Source: Bergeyella porcorum (GTDB lineage Bacteria; Bacteroidota; Bacteroidia; Flavobacteriales; Weeksellaceae). Taken from it: a stretch of 64,000 bases of DNA. The DNA lies in assembly GCF_042427575.1 (NCBI RefSeq), contig NZ_JBHMFD010000007.1, positions 186,001 to 250,000 on the forward strand, read 5' to 3'. Below, piece after piece: positions 25,238-32,257 of this stretch (position 1 is the first letter of the stretch; each line of letters opens with the position of its first letter). The notes under the pieces were generated by a model. It ran no database searches. It was not told where the DNA came from and worked only from the letters and a program-made list of their open reading frames with translations. Made by a program: the position numbers and the translations under genes.

Positions 25238-25286
25238 TCCAAGGTTCTTCCAAGGTAGCTCCAAGGTTTGTTCAAGGTAGGTGGTT
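25238..25286 (+). repeat. Short tandem repeat, about 12 bp, around TCCAAGGT
   Basis: Four successive imperfect units: TCCAAGGTTCT, TCCAAGGTAGC, TCCAAGGTTTGT and TCAAGGTAGG. Non-coding. Confidence 0.55.
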
Positions 25287-25510
25287 TTGAGAGATTTTTA
25301 AAGAATATTTGAAGATTTTGGAAATTTGGGGATTTAGAAATTTGAAAATTTGGAAATGAGGTAATGGGAGGATGGGGAGATGGGATGATTTTTTTTGGAG
25401 GGGGAGTGGGATTGTTTTGGGTAGATTGCGATTTGCTCCTACTATCCTACTGCCTATATAGCGTTGTAGGCTAGTATAGTGAGCGTACGCAATAAGCCCC
25501 TACATTTTTA

Positions 25511-25580
25511 ACACCCCGCCTACGGCACCCCTTCCTCCCCCAACCCCTCCGAAGGAAGGGAGAAAAGAGGGGGAATTGGT
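25511..25580. repeat. GC-rich palindromic interspersed repeat
   Basis: Contains CCCCTTCCTCCCCCAACCCC, then TCCGAAGGAAGGGAGAAAAG, then AGGGGG: pyrimidine-rich on the left and purine-rich on the right, able to fold as a long imperfect hairpin. It resembles the insert inside mfd at 1606-1672 in base composition and CCCCTTyCyCCC core, and suggests a shared family. Confidence 0.6.
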
Positions 25581-25620
25581 GTATGTTATTGCTTTCTTCT
25601 GATTTTGTGAAGCTCTTATT

Positions 25621-25652
25621 ATAAAAAAAAGCAACCTCGTAGGGTTGTTTTT
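25621..25652 (-). terminator. Terminator of the OLD/ABC-type ATPase gene
   Basis: AAAAAAGCAACC followed by a short loop and GGTTGTTTTTT; the A run on the left gives the U-tail on the minus strand. It lies 20 nt after the stop at 25672. Confidence 0.7.
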
Positions 25653-25671
25653 TCTCGTTCAATACGAGATT

Positions 25672-26628
25672 TTATAAAAATTCATCTCTGTGTTTTTCAA
25701 AAAGGTTGAAATAATGTTTCATATTTTCTAGTTCGTTCCATTTGGATAATGTGGCAGGAGCGGCATCTAGGTTATAAATCTTGGCATTGGGAATGGACAA
25801 TAAAAACGGCGAGTGTGTAGCGATAATGAGTTGGGAACCTCCCATTGCGACAAGAGATAAATATTCTGCCAATTTCATCTGATACTCACAGGACATACTA
25901 TTTTCTGGTTCGTCTAGAATGTAAAGCCCTCGCTCTGCAATCTGCTCAAAGAGGTACATTAGAGCGGTTTCACCATTAGAAAAGCCGTCTTCTATTTTGC
26001 CTATTTTTTCTTCTAAGAATTTGGAAGCAGATAGTTTTCTCACTTTATTATATTCTATATACTCATCTACTCCTTCTCCTGTATCAAAGTTCATTTTTTG
26101 AGGTGGTGTATAATTAATAAATTGGGAAACTAAGGCTTGACTTTTGAAGATTTTTTGTTCGGTTTGGCAGCGTTTTTCTAGCATATACTTAAAAATATCA
26201 TCGCTAGTAATCATTTTAGAGATTTCAGAAATATTGTATTTGCCTTGTTTCTTACCCGTCATATCATATTCCTCTCCTGTCCAGCTAAGGTCTGTTTTAT
26301 ACTTACATAACCTCAAATACTCTTTCATCCATTTTGTGGTATTGTAAGGGGCAGTTCTTGGGATTTGTAACTTGTTGGAAATGATGTTCAGTGCTGTGGA
26401 TTTACCAGACCCATTGCCTCCGTAGAGAATGGTAATTGGTTCAAAATCTAAGGAATGTAATCCTATGCCAGACATTAATCCAAAAGGATATACGCTTCTC
26501 ATATAAAAATCAACCCCATAGTTTCTTTCTCCTTTAAGAGCCTTATTTTCTCTTGATGTAACAAATCTTTGCAATTCCGTTTCCTCTGACCCTATACTAG
26601 GAAACCTAAAATTTTCTAAATAAACCAT
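25672..26628 (-). CDS. AAA/ABC-type ATPase, OLD-like (COG3910-like)
   Basis: 318 residues. A soluble ATPase of the SMC/ABC superfamily. Walker A YGGNGSGKSTALN lies near 70-80, an ABC-like signature FSNGETALMYLF near 217-228, Walker B LYILDEPENSMS near 236-247 and the switch His in IIATHSPFLL near 270-280. The N-terminus has a short conserved lead-in (MVYLENFRFPS). There is no long coiled coil or nuclease domain, so this is the compact single-domain type of uncertain function. Such ATPases are frequent in defence islands and as stand-alone genes; here it has its own promoter and terminator at the edge of the accessory block, so linkage to the neighbouring systems is only positional. Confidence 0.85.
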   Translation of the reverse strand: MVYLENFRFPSIGSEETELQRFVTSRENKALKGERNYGVDFYMRSVYPFGLMSGIGLHSLDFEPITILYGGNGSGKSTALNIISNKLQIPRTAPYNTTKWMKEYLRLCKYKTDLSWTGEEYDMTGKKQGKYNISEISKMITSDDIFKYMLEKRCQTEQKIFKSQALVSQFINYTPPQKMNFDTGEGVDEYIEYNKVRKLSASKFLEEKIGKIEDGFSNGETALMYLFEQIAERGLYILDEPENSMSCEYQMKLAEYLSLVAMGGSQLIIATHSPFLLSIPNAKIYNLDAAPATLSKWNELENMKHYFNLFEKHRDEFL

Positions 26629-26653
26629 AATTTTGCTTTTTTTAATTATGGTA

Positions 26654-26661
26654 CAAAATTA
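26654..26661 (-). promoter_or_regulatory. -7 box of the OLD/ABC-type ATPase gene
   Basis: Minus strand TAATTTTG, 25 nt before the ATG at 26628. Confidence 0.45.
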
Positions 26662-26711
26662 GAACCTAATACCGCCAAAATGCGTCCGTATGGAGAATAA
26701 ATTCAAAAAAA

Positions 26712-27236
26712 TTAAATTATTTTATCTATGGGCATTGGGCAGTATTTTTTTCTGCCACATTTTGGGCATTGGCTTCCGTTCCATACCTCATCAAACTGAT
26801 TCATTACCTTTTCTACTATCTCGGGGTTTGTGGTGAGTATCCCTGCCTCAAAATTGCGATTGTTCTTGCTTTTCATTCCTATTCCTGCCCCTGTGAGGTT
26901 AGCAGAGCCGAGATAAACTTCCTTCTCATCAAAAACAAAAAACTTGAAATGAACCCTTGGGCAAATGGCAGTTTCCAAATACTGGATAAGCAAGGGATAT
27001 TTATCAAAATCCTTACGGAAATTTTGCCCAGGCTCTTTGGCAAAAAGCATACGAACCTCTACGCCGTTTTTTATCAGCGTAGATAACACCGAGAGAAAAG
27101 GCTGGGTACTCTCTATCCCAGCCTTTACATATACATCTTTTATATCCGCAGTGCCTATCCATAGGCTTTTCTTTACCTTTTTGGCTTTTTCTAAAACCTT
27201 GGAATAATGCTCTTCATTGGCAATGTATTGTATCAT
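26712..27236 (-). CDS. Phospholipase-D-like protein with C-terminal Cys cluster
   Basis: 174 residues from ATG 27236 (MIQYIANEEHYSK); a start at 27272 would add 12 residues. A single HKD motif is present near 96-116: HFKFFVFDEKEVYLGSANLT, with His, Lys and the later Ser-Asn of the phospholipase D/nuclease family. Proteins with one motif usually dimerise to build the active site, as in the Nuc endonuclease. The C-terminus has CPKCGRKKYC, a likely zinc-binding knuckle, which favours a nucleic-acid substrate over lipid. No signal peptide. It lies between the ATPase gene and the dynamin-HerA operon, same strand, but 106 nt from the operon end, so membership in that operon is uncertain. Confidence 0.8.
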   Translation of the reverse strand: MIQYIANEEHYSKVLEKAKKVKKSLWIGTADIKDVYVKAGIESTQPFLSVLSTLIKNGVEVRMLFAKEPGQNFRKDFDKYPLLIQYLETAICPRVHFKFFVFDEKEVYLGSANLTGAGIGMKSKNNRNFEAGILTTNPEIVEKVMNQFDEVWNGSQCPKCGRKKYCPMPIDKII

Positions 27237-27377
27237 TTTAATCCATTTTATTTTTTTATCATTGAAACGCAATGCATTGCGTCTCTACAACGACAAAGTA
27301 CGGCTGTTAAGAAATTATTTTTTAATTTTTTGAATATACTTCTGAATTTCTCTGTAAAACTACACCTTGATAAAAAT

Positions 27378-28307
27378 CTATAAAATGTCCTTTAATTTTT
27401 CATATTCTTTCTGATAGTTAAAAGAAGACGCCGATGGATGGGTTATCTGAACAAATGAAATGTTTTTATTATTTTTTAAATCTTCTGGTAAAGAATCCCA
27501 AGACCTATTTCCCCATACAACTACAACATCTGGCTGTGACTCTTTGAGAACATTTCTAAGAGGTTGTTCCGCGTTTTTGTAATCAATCAGAGAAGGTGCT
27601 TCTCGTGGTCCACCCATAGGAGTTTGAACATAGTTATAGAAAGTGGTTCTGTCTATTATATCCTTTATCTCACTTTTACTCATATCCTGATTACCCAAAA
27701 CTTTATATCCTTTGGTATAAGTGTTCATCCAAGAGTGGTGTTCTCCATTTCCATCAATATAGTTTGTGTACTGTTCAACTACATTTTTCGTTATCCCAGA
27801 AATACGAACATCGGTTTTATCCTTATGATAGATTTCCATATCTTCTTTTCCCAAATAATGACTATCTGCAAGGATCATAACTTTTTTACCATTAATTCCT
27901 TCGTTGTATTTATCTCCTACAACAGGTAGGAAAATCGGTTTTTCAATTTGTTCAGTTTCTAGTTGATTAAGTTTGTCTTTCACCTCCTTTAATTGCATAG
28001 AAATTTCTTTCAACTGAGGAATAGATTCTATGGATGAAGGATTTTCTCCTTGTGCTAATTCATCTTTAATAACATCATAACTTTTTTCAACATCTTTAAG
28101 TTCAGAAATAAAATTATCTTTTTCTGCTACAACTTTATTGGGATCTTGCTCTATTTTGTCTTGCAATTTGTCTATTTTATTCTGAATTCCCTCTAATTTT
28201 TCAGAATTTTCAGGGGAAAGCTTGGAGCTAACCCCTTCCATAGAATTTCCTGTGATTTCTTTTCCTTTTACTTCTGTGGCGGAAGTATTTGTTTTCTCAA
28301 AATTCAT
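27378..28307 (-). CDS. Coiled-coil protein with C-terminal uracil-DNA-glycosylase-like domain
   Basis: 309 residues, last gene of the five-gene operon. Residues about 20-125 are Glu/Lys/Gln-rich and helical, with SKLSPENSEKL and NKIDKLQDKIEQ, closely matching the preceding gene. From about 140 the protein looks like a UDG-fold domain: first strand VMILADSHYLG, then YNYVQTPMGGPREAP, PDVVVVWGNRSW near 260-271 and ITHPSASSFNY near 286-296. The last two resemble the VLLWG and HPSPLS motifs of uracil-DNA glycosylases. The catalytic GQDPYHG loop is not conserved (LADSHYLGK instead), so base excision is doubtful. It starts 6 nt after its neighbour's stop. Function unknown; a nucleic-acid or nucleotide-binding role is inferred. 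Confidence 0.72.
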   Translation of the reverse strand: MNFEKTNTSATEVKGKEITGNSMEGVSSKLSPENSEKLEGIQNKIDKLQDKIEQDPNKVVAEKDNFISELKDVEKSYDVIKDELAQGENPSSIESIPQLKEISMQLKEVKDKLNQLETEQIEKPIFLPVVGDKYNEGINGKKVMILADSHYLGKEDMEIYHKDKTDVRISGITKNVVEQYTNYIDGNGEHHSWMNTYTKGYKVLGNQDMSKSEIKDIIDRTTFYNYVQTPMGGPREAPSLIDYKNAEQPLRNVLKESQPDVVVVWGNRSWDSLPEDLKNNKNISFVQITHPSASSFNYQKEYEKLKDIL

Positions 28308-28313
28308 AGTATG

Positions 28314-28826
28314 TTATTCACTTTCGTTATTATCTGTATTCTCATTATCCTCTCCTGTACCTGTCTCATTTGCCTCTGAAATAGGGAGCTTGTTAAGAGC
28401 TTTTCCTATTTCATTTATTTGCTTAATGACATCTGAAAAAGTATTTCTTTGTTCCGTAGATATAGATTGACTATCTACGGAATTCATCACCTCAGATAAA
28501 TTGGTTTTTGCTTCATTGAATTCCGAAGAAAAGTCTTCTATATTATTAGAAACTTCCTCTGGAGATTGCTCTATTTTATTTTGTAGTTCATCTAACTTGT
28601 TGGTATTTTCGGAGAACTTTGAAGATTGCTCTGGGGAAAGGCTTTCATTCAAGCCTTCCGATGGAGAATTCATCTCTGTCTTACCATTTTCCATAAACTT
28701 TTGTAATCCTTCGCCATTTTTTACAGATTCTACTGCTTTTTCCCCTACCTGATTTGCAACTTCGGCTACTTTTGAAGCTGCTTCGGCTACTTTTAATGCT
28801 AATTTTAATGCTAGTGTTTCTACCAT
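28314..28826 (-). CDS. Coiled-coil protein sharing a module with its neighbour
   Basis: 170 residues, acidic, Glu/Ser/Asn-rich. The N-terminus (LALKLALKVAEAASKVAEVA) is an amphipathic Ala/Leu-rich helix that could contact membrane or partner proteins. The middle (NESLSPEQSSKF, NKLDELQNKIEQSPEEV, then DFSSEF) matches the N-terminal module of the next gene residue by residue over about 60 positions. The C-terminus is low-complexity (GTGEDNENTDNNESE). No enzyme motif. It lies 5 nt after the HerA-like gene and 6 nt before the UDG-like gene, so it is co-transcribed. Probably a structural or adaptor subunit of the same complex; this is inference. Confidence 0.7.
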   Translation of the reverse strand: MVETLALKLALKVAEAASKVAEVANQVGEKAVESVKNGEGLQKFMENGKTEMNSPSEGLNESLSPEQSSKFSENTNKLDELQNKIEQSPEEVSNNIEDFSSEFNEAKTNLSEVMNSVDSQSISTEQRNTFSDVIKQINEIGKALNKLPISEANETGTGEDNENTDNNESE

Positions 28827-28831
28827 AATAA

Positions 28832-31786
28832 TTAAATTTTAGTCATTATTTTTCTTATTATTTCCTTACTACTCGTATCTTCTTCTGCACCTAATATTTG
28901 GATTAAGAAATATTGGAGTACTTTTTTGGATTGCTCATCATTGATTTGTAGAGCTGATTTCAAGATTTTGATAAGTTCATTCTTTTTCAAATTATCAGAA
29001 TATGATTCCTTATTCACTATTAAAATCAAATGTTTAGAAAAGAAATCAAATAGAAGCGTATCATTTATTTTCTTTAATTTGCTATCATCATACTCTGTTA
29101 CAGAATCCAATAATGAAATACAATGTTGTATGCTTTCAGACCTTTCATTTTGATTAGGATGATGTATAAACTCTTTGTTATTAGATTCGTATTTATCAAA
29201 CTTACAGAGAATAGCTTCTTGCCAATCGTTTTGATAAATGGCGGCAACTCCTCTTTCAAGGCTTGCCAATTCTTTGATTTGTTCATCGGATAGATTCATT
29301 GCATTTCCCACCAATTTTCTATCTTCAAAATCAGGAAGACGAAGGCAGATTTTAGTATTCGTATTTCGTATGACAGACATATCCAAAAGCCCTGGTGCTT
29401 GGTCTGCAATGATGAAACCCTCACCATAAGTACGCATTTCTGCAATGGCATTAGAAATCATCTCTACTGATTTTCCTGCAAGGTTAGCCCCATCATTACT
29501 TTGTTCGGTAGAGGTTCTTTTTAATAGATTATGAGCCTCTTCTATTATGGTAATATGCTTTAAATCACTATTATTGCCTTGTTTTGTAGCAATACGATAT
29601 TGGTTGAGTTTCATAAAGATAAGCCCCATAAAAAGAGCTTTCTCTTCCGAAGATGCCACACGAGACAAATCTACAATCACATTTTTATCAAACAATTCTT
29701 CATCTGATAGTCCTTTTTCCGTAAAAATCAGACGATTGATTCCGTTAGTCATACTACGCACCCGAGTAACCAATGCTCCTTCGTAATTGCTTTTAATCTC
29801 TTGTGAAAATTTACTTTGCTGAATAATTCTCTCCAAAGATTTTAATAAATCTGAAAATGTAGGAAATTGTTTCCCGTAAATACAGCGGGATTCATCTAAT
29901 ATCCAACCTTTGGTAATATAAGCGTCTTCTACCGCTTCTTTTAGCAAATTAGGCATTGCGGCTTCCATAGGCCAACAAGCATTTAGAATTTCTATGAAAC
30001 GAGAAATATGCTCATAAATATGTATGCCATCAGGGAATTGGAACGGATTGATTTTCAGTAATTCTGTATAATTGGAATTTGTTCCATATACGGATACATC
30101 TTTTCTACCCCCAAATTCATCTTTATACTCGCCTTTGGCAGGTTCTATTACAAGAAAAGTAATGTTTTGTTTAAGTAGCTTATCTATGAGATTATAAGTA
30201 ACATTGGATTTTCCAGAGCCTGTACTCCCTGTTACAAAAATATGGCTGGTGAATTTATTATAATCCAAAGTAATAGGAATAGAATATTCTTGGTCATAAT
30301 TGTATAGATTTCCTACTTTTATGCTTTTCTCATCGTTATAGTAAGGGTTATTGCCAAAAGGAGTAACCTCTACCACATCTAATCCTATAACAGACTTGTG
30401 CGGGAAATTAATCTGTATGGTCATCTCATCTGTGGTAACAGCCTGTGCAAGATAGCCATAGTCTTCTATCTGTGGGATTTCATAATGGGTAAGATATTGT
30501 ACTACTTTTTCTCTTTCTTCTTTATTTAGAGCATTGTAGGTCTTAATGGCATTGGTTTCAAAATTAGACTCGCTTCCTTTGATAACGCCATTATAGATAT
30601 TTGCAGCAATAACACTATTCTGTTCTTCCTCCGATATAAAGTAAGCCCCTATATTCCAAAATCCTGTGCCTTTTCCTTGTTTTAGGCGTTTGATTTGGAG
30701 TTCTAAATCTTCTAAAAAGTTTACCATTTTCTTATTGGTAAATGTTTTTTGTAAAGAGGTAGAAGTGCCTTGGGTATTGCTGTTGCTTTCAGAAGTAGAT
30801 TTTGAAGTTCCTTTTGTTTCAGATTCATTGGTACCGAAAGTTTCTGATGTATTGGTTCCAAAGGTTTTTCCTGTTGTAGTAGAAGATGATGTACTTGTTG
30901 AAGTACCCCTTGTTATCCCTCCTACAATAGCCAACCATTTTTTCTTCCCAATCCAAGGTTGTTTAGTAATATTTGTTGATTTATTTTCTCCTGTGGTATT
31001 ACTTTCCGATGTGCTTTCAGATTTCCCCTTAGTATTACTCATAGATGTTCCTATGGTTTTACTTTCCGAAGCACTTGTAGAAAGACTTGTAGAGGTAGAA
31101 GTAGATTCATTTGTGCCATCTGTGGTTACAAACTCCTGCTCGCTGGATAGCACACTGTACACTTTTTCATAGGCATCAATAGTGGTTTCTACAACCGTAG
31201 AATGCACAGGGTCTGCAATGAATAAAGCCGAAAAAGCCTTTCCATTCATTCCTAAAATTAGGTTTTCAATGCCTTGTATGAAATGTTCTTCTTCCTTGTT
31301 TTTAATGGAGGGAATTCCTACCACTGCGGTGATTTCCTTGCAATTGCCAAATACTTTTTTATTATTTCTTTTTACCTCATCATTAGAAAGCGGTTTTTCT
31401 TTATTGGAAAAACTACTCCCTGGGAAATTCCCTGTAATGGCTCCTGCCAAAACTTTCTGCTTGTCCGTAATACGGGTATCTGATTTTACACCTACTAAAA
31501 TGTCACACTTTTTTCCATCGGAAATAAGTTTCACAATTAGTGATGCTTCTACGGAGTGCAATGCTGTGAATACAGAACTCAGCTTATACGAGATTTTGAT
31601 GTCTTTTTCATATACAAACTTGGTCGAATGAAAAAAACGAATATTTCTCAATTCATTATCTGTTATCGACAATGATAAACCTGAGGGAACAATAGAAAAT
31701 TCCTCATTGAGATACAGTTTTTGAAAGTCAAACTTTATATTATTAATTTCTATGTTAGGATTATATAGATTTAATTCTTTACTCAT
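28832..31786 (-). CDS. HerA/VirB4-like ATPase with Ser/Thr-rich insert
   Basis: 984 residues. The N-terminal ~215 residues resemble the beta-rich leading domain of VirB4/HerA-type translocases (HSVEASLIVKLISDGKK, AFSALFIADPVHSTVVE). Residues about 222-342 are a Ser/Thr/Glu/Gly low-complexity segment with many STSTS and ESTSES words. The motor follows: Walker A VTGSTGSGKSNVTYNLI near 510-526, arginine-rich and DLSRVASSEEKAL segments, Walker B HITIIEEAHNLLK near 744-756, and GFIIADQAPGLLD with RNTNTKICLRL. HerA-type proteins form hexamers that move DNA or, in secretion systems, substrates. It overlaps the small membrane-protein gene by 8 nt. DNA translocation is inferred; no nuclease partner of the NurA type is adjacent. 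Confidence 0.85.
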   Translation of the reverse strand: MSKELNLYNPNIEINNIKFDFQKLYLNEEFSIVPSGLSLSITDNELRNIRFFHSTKFVYEKDIKISYKLSSVFTALHSVEASLIVKLISDGKKCDILVGVKSDTRITDKQKVLAGAITGNFPGSSFSNKEKPLSNDEVKRNNKKVFGNCKEITAVVGIPSIKNKEEEHFIQGIENLILGMNGKAFSALFIADPVHSTVVETTIDAYEKVYSVLSSEQEFVTTDGTNESTSTSTSLSTSASESKTIGTSMSNTKGKSESTSESNTTGENKSTNITKQPWIGKKKWLAIVGGITRGTSTSTSSSTTTGKTFGTNTSETFGTNESETKGTSKSTSESNSNTQGTSTSLQKTFTNKKMVNFLEDLELQIKRLKQGKGTGFWNIGAYFISEEEQNSVIAANIYNGVIKGSESNFETNAIKTYNALNKEEREKVVQYLTHYEIPQIEDYGYLAQAVTTDEMTIQINFPHKSVIGLDVVEVTPFGNNPYYNDEKSIKVGNLYNYDQEYSIPITLDYNKFTSHIFVTGSTGSGKSNVTYNLIDKLLKQNITFLVIEPAKGEYKDEFGGRKDVSVYGTNSNYTELLKINPFQFPDGIHIYEHISRFIEILNACWPMEAAMPNLLKEAVEDAYITKGWILDESRCIYGKQFPTFSDLLKSLERIIQQSKFSQEIKSNYEGALVTRVRSMTNGINRLIFTEKGLSDEELFDKNVIVDLSRVASSEEKALFMGLIFMKLNQYRIATKQGNNSDLKHITIIEEAHNLLKRTSTEQSNDGANLAGKSVEMISNAIAEMRTYGEGFIIADQAPGLLDMSVIRNTNTKICLRLPDFEDRKLVGNAMNLSDEQIKELASLERGVAAIYQNDWQEAILCKFDKYESNNKEFIHHPNQNERSESIQHCISLLDSVTEYDDSKLKKINDTLLFDFFSKHLILIVNKESYSDNLKKNELIKILKSALQINDEQSKKVLQYFLIQILGAEEDTSSKEIIRKIMTKI

Positions 31787-32255
31787 AATATTTAATGATT
31801 TTATAGATGATATAACCTGTTATAACAGCAACGATAGCACCTCCTATAATATGCACAAGATTAATTTTTTCTTCTGTATCGCGTTCTTTTATAGGTTCTC
31901 TAAAATATTGTGTAGTTTTTTCTTCTTCTTGTACTTTTTCAGAAATATTACTATAAGCTTTGTGATAAGTATCAATAAGTTCCTCAAAGCGTTCTCTGGA
32001 ATAGTTTTCTCTCAGTAGTGTATGCTTTATTTCAGAATACAACAACTCAGTAGATTCCTTATTATCATAGGTAATATCCTGATGTTCTTCAAAGGCGAAA
32101 TCGGTTTTGGTTTCTGCTTCTGCTATGGCTTTATAAATCTCTTCCCGATTACCTAAAAGAAAGATAATGCTATTGATAAGTTCCTTTTTTATTTCTGAAA
32201 CATTATTGGTTTCAATAAACTCTTGTAGTACGGAATTATCTGTGTATTTTCTCAT
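31779..32255 (-). CDS. Small tail-anchored membrane protein
   Basis: 158 residues. A mostly helical, charged cytoplasmic part (EIKKELINSIIFLLGNREEIYK, FEELIDTYHKAYSNI) is followed near 130-152 by one hydrophobic segment, VHIIGGAIVAVITGYIIY, and a short basic tail. This is the layout of a C-terminally anchored inner-membrane protein. It is the second gene of the five-gene operon: it starts 2 nt after the dynamin-like gene's stop and overlaps the HerA-like gene by 8 nt. It may place the GTPase or ATPase at the membrane. No homologous family was recognised. Confidence 0.7.
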   Translation of the reverse strand: MRKYTDNSVLQEFIETNNVSEIKKELINSIIFLLGNREEIYKAIAEAETKTDFAFEEHQDITYDNKESTELLYSEIKHTLLRENYSRERFEELIDTYHKAYSNISEKVQEEEKTTQYFREPIKERDTEEKINLVHIIGGAIVAVITGYIIYKIIKYYE

Positions 32256-32257
32256 TT

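Larger units (their letters stand above)
25057..25620. other. Gene-free repeat-rich stretch
   Basis: No convincing gene. From the left it holds a short TTAGAT/GAGATTAGA-type tract (about 25078-25105), four imperfect copies of a 12-bp unit around TCCAAGGT (about 25238-25286), a purine-skewed stretch of GATTT/GGAAATTTGG words (about 25300-25430), and a GC-rich palindromic repeat (25511-25580). A 63-codon minus-strand frame at 25471-25662 runs through the palindrome and terminator and is not credible as a gene. The area looks like a landing site for small repeats at the left edge of the accessory block. Confidence 0.6.

Noticed and set aside
25471..25662. 63-codon minus-strand open frame
   Set aside because: It runs through a palindromic repeat and the terminator of the neighbouring gene and has no plausible protein pattern.
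30666..31172. 168-codon plus-strand open frame opposite the HerA-like gene
   Set aside because: Antisense of the Ser/Thr-rich insert; the low-complexity codons leave the other strand open by chance.
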